From an uncultured Eubacteriales bacterium (GTDB lineage: Bacteria > Bacillota > Clostridia > Christensenellales > Pumilibacteraceae), in assembly GCA_900553005.1 (NCBI GenBank), contig USBU01000078.1, positions 1 to 6,229 of the forward strand: DNA of 6,229 nt, in the 5' to 3' direction. Position numbers and translations under genes: made by a program. Below the pieces are notes generated by a model. That model was not told the DNA's origin, ran no database searches, and saw only the letters and a list, made by a program, of their open reading frames with translations. Positions 4,597 to 6,229 of this stretch are shown here, one piece after another (position 1 is the stretch's first letter; each line of letters begins with the position of its first letter).

Positions 4597-6177
4597 ATGA
4601 GTGTTAATTTTATCGATTCGGACTGGAGCGGCAATAAAGTCATACGAAAGCCTAATAAATATCTGTATGCGCAGCGTTCGCTCAGGCATAAGGTTGCGAT
4701 ACATTACAAATCCATGCAGAATCTTTTTATAGATTCAAGCGAAACAAGCGTTTTTTCGGACGGGGAAAAGTTTTCGGCCAACATTTTTGAGGAATCGGGA
4801 CTTACAAATTCAAATAATGCGACCAACTTAAAGCAGCTTTACAACGAGGAAACTTACAATAAAAACATAACTCACGACAAATATTTTTATCTTGACGGCA
4901 AAACGGCGTTTTCCGACGGCGTTTCAAACGCGGACGGGAGCGACGTAGGATTAAAGCTTCTGTCGCGTAATTATTCGGGCGAAACCGAGGATATCGTCGG
5001 CTGGATGAGCCGTTCGGTCTGCGACGATCAAGGCTATTTCAAAAAACCGATACGGCTTTTGTATACGTTTAAAAACGACCAAAGTATAATAAAATGGCTG
5101 ATTCGCTCTGTCGCCGACGAGGTCCCCGTAGATTTCAGCGTATGTATCTACGACAGCGACAAAAACGTGATATATAAGTCTAAAATTTTTAAAAATAATT
5201 CGGACAACAGGATAGAGCTGTCGGTAAACCGCGGTCTGTGCCGTTATATAGAGCTGCGTATCAGCAGGTGGGGAATAAAGGACGCCACGGTGGACGGCGG
5301 ACTGCGCTTTAAGTCTACCGGCGCGAAAATAGTGTATTTCTATCATCATGCGGCCTTTCCCAAGGGAATTACGGACTACAGGAGCAACGACCTGCTGCAA
5401 AGCTTCAGCGTCAACGAATATCTGTGCAGCAGCATAGGCAAAGCAAATTACGGCGTTCAAAGCAATACGGGACAGTTTACGCTGATAAACATAAACAAGC
5501 TTTTCGATACGCTTAAAAGCGCCGGTTATTTGCAAAACGGCTTAAAGGTCTGTTATTACGTTTCCGTCAACGAATATTATACGCCTAATCTTGACGGCGA
5601 CGGCAACGTTGACGAAAGCGCCGATAAAAACGGCCGGTATGAAATCGCGTATCCGCCCGCGCTTAACGCCGGCAGCGATGTGACGGAAAACTCGCCGGAA
5701 GCGGATATCGTGTTGGACGACGAGACTACCGCTCTGTCGCTGGAGGCGGATAACGGTAATTGGCAGCTGCTTGCAACGCAATATATTACCGATATCGAAT
5801 TTGACGAGGTAAAAAACATAGTCAAATTCAAAACCCAGGACCGTATGATCAAATTCAAGGACATTACCTACTCCGGATATAAAAAGGTCGCGGGAGGAAA
5901 GCTTACCGCCATACGCAACAGCGATCTTATCGACGATATTATGAAACGCGCCTCGCAGCTTTCCGGCGATGCTGTCAAGGACGATTCTCACGATTATCAT
6001 TTATATAAAATCACTCCCCGCGCACAGGCAAAACTGGCGGACCGCACGATTTATCAGGGCTATCTTGACGAAATGAATACGTGGTCCGCTTTGCAAAAGG
6101 CGTGCGACGCCGACCTTGTGCATGCATATATAAATAGAGAGGACGAATTGATAATAGATAAAATCGACGAATTGTAA
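4597..6177 (+). CDS. Tail hub / adsorption-type protein, possibly C-terminally short
   Basis: AGAGG at 4584-4588 and ATG 4597, just after the previous stop, set the start; the in-frame ATG at 4489 lies inside the preceding gene. The product has 526 residues. Residues 1-270 are beta-rich and aromatic, with no family I recognise, and could be a receptor- or sugar-binding region. A middle part begins 'SNDLLQSFSVNEYLCSSIGKANYGVQ' and contains an acidic DGDGNVD loop (333-339) that is calcium-site-like but lacks a proper twelfth-position ligand. The C-terminal part has 'VKNIVKFKTQDRMIKFKDI' (around 405-425), then 'LIDDIM', 'WSALQKACDADLVHAYINR' and a final 'DELII'. This order (DR motif, LLxDI helix, LQ..A, then a strand with an acidic turn) is typical of the hub domain of tail-associated proteins, which normally continue further. 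The stop directly after that strand suggests truncation or a split gene. Confidence 0.6.
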   Translation: MSVNFIDSDWSGNKVIRKPNKYLYAQRSLRHKVAIHYKSMQNLFIDSSETSVFSDGEKFSANIFEESGLTNSNNATNLKQLYNEETYNKNITHDKYFYLDGKTAFSDGVSNADGSDVGLKLLSRNYSGETEDIVGWMSRSVCDDQGYFKKPIRLLYTFKNDQSIIKWLIRSVADEVPVDFSVCIYDSDKNVIYKSKIFKNNSDNRIELSVNRGLCRYIELRISRWGIKDATVDGGLRFKSTGAKIVYFYHHAAFPKGITDYRSNDLLQSFSVNEYLCSSIGKANYGVQSNTGQFTLININKLFDTLKSAGYLQNGLKVCYYVSVNEYYTPNLDGDGNVDESADKNGRYEIAYPPALNAGSDVTENSPEADIVLDDETTALSLEADNGNWQLLATQYITDIEFDEVKNIVKFKTQDRMIKFKDITYSGYKKVAGGKLTAIRNSDLIDDIMKRASQLSGDAVKDDSHDYHLYKITPRAQAKLADRTIYQGYLDEMNTWSALQKACDADLVHAYINREDELIIDKIDEL

Positions 6178-6194
6178 AATTGTATTTAATAGTA

Positions 6195-6223
6195 TTGCCA
6201 AGAGTAAGAAGTTATGATATACT
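6195..6223 (+). promoter_or_regulatory. Near-consensus sigma-A promoter at the contig end
   Basis: TTGCCA (6195-6200, 5 of 6) and TATACT (6218-6223, 5 of 6) are separated by exactly 17 bp, and a TG at 6215-6216 makes an extended -10. It lies in the AT-rich stretch after the tail hub gene and points out of the window, so a separate transcription unit probably begins just beyond 6229. No terminator is visible between the stop at 6177 and this promoter. Confidence 0.6.
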
Positions 6224-6229
6224 AACTGT

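Noticed and set aside
4951..6000. Long minus-strand open frames opposite the tail tip gene
   Set aside because: They mirror the coding frame of a well-supported gene, have no ribosome sites and show no domain character.
6226..6229. Terminal CTGT as the beginning of a second, reverse adapter
   Set aside because: Four bases matching the start of the reverse mosaic end are expected by chance too often to support a claim.

Overview
The window is a contig fragment that carries the tail-morphogenesis block of a long-tailed (siphovirus-like) phage, prophage or phage-derived particle. All genes are on the + strand. The host is most likely a Firmicute, probably a Clostridia-type bacterium. The grounds are strong AGGAGG-type ribosome sites before most genes, moderate GC by eye with an A-rich coding strand, an ArpU/RinA-like late regulator, a Gp20-type scaffold and tail proteins of Gram-positive phage type. 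The taxon is inference. The first 32 bases are not biological: they match the Illumina Nextera Read 1 transposase adapter, so the natural sequence starts at 33.

Layout. 35-346 is the 3' part of a small helix-turn-helix regulator that resembles phage late-operon activators. 347-532 is a control region with two identical 11-bp near-palindromes 21 bp apart, an extended -10 (TGCTATACT) with no recognisable -35, and a third repeat copy folded into a hairpin just before a strong ribosome site. Then follow a Gp20-like scaffold protein (533-1009), a tail terminator/completion protein (1006-1350, ATGA overlap), the tail tube protein (1368-1775), a spacer with two hairpins, the tail assembly chaperone pair gpG/gpT (1880-2242 and 2194-2523) joined by an A_AAA_AAG -1 frameshift site, the tape measure protein (to 4022), a distal-tail-like protein (4028-4591) and a tail hub/adsorption-type protein (4597-6177). 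The contig ends in a short AT-rich stretch holding a near-consensus sigma-A promoter that points out of the window.

Working together: the regulator probably activates the adjacent late promoter. The operon then makes the tail: tube subunits polymerise round the tape measure with the help of G and GT, the terminator caps the tube, and the last two genes form the tip.

Three points deserve attention. First, the scaffold gene is translationally coupled straight to the tail genes; no capsid, portal or terminase gene lies between the late regulator and the tail block, so the locus may encode a headless tail particle or a rearranged prophage. Second, the tape measure gene has its strong ribosome site and ATG out of frame with its body across a short AT repeat. 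Third, the tail hub gene looks short at its 3' end and is followed at once by a new promoter.
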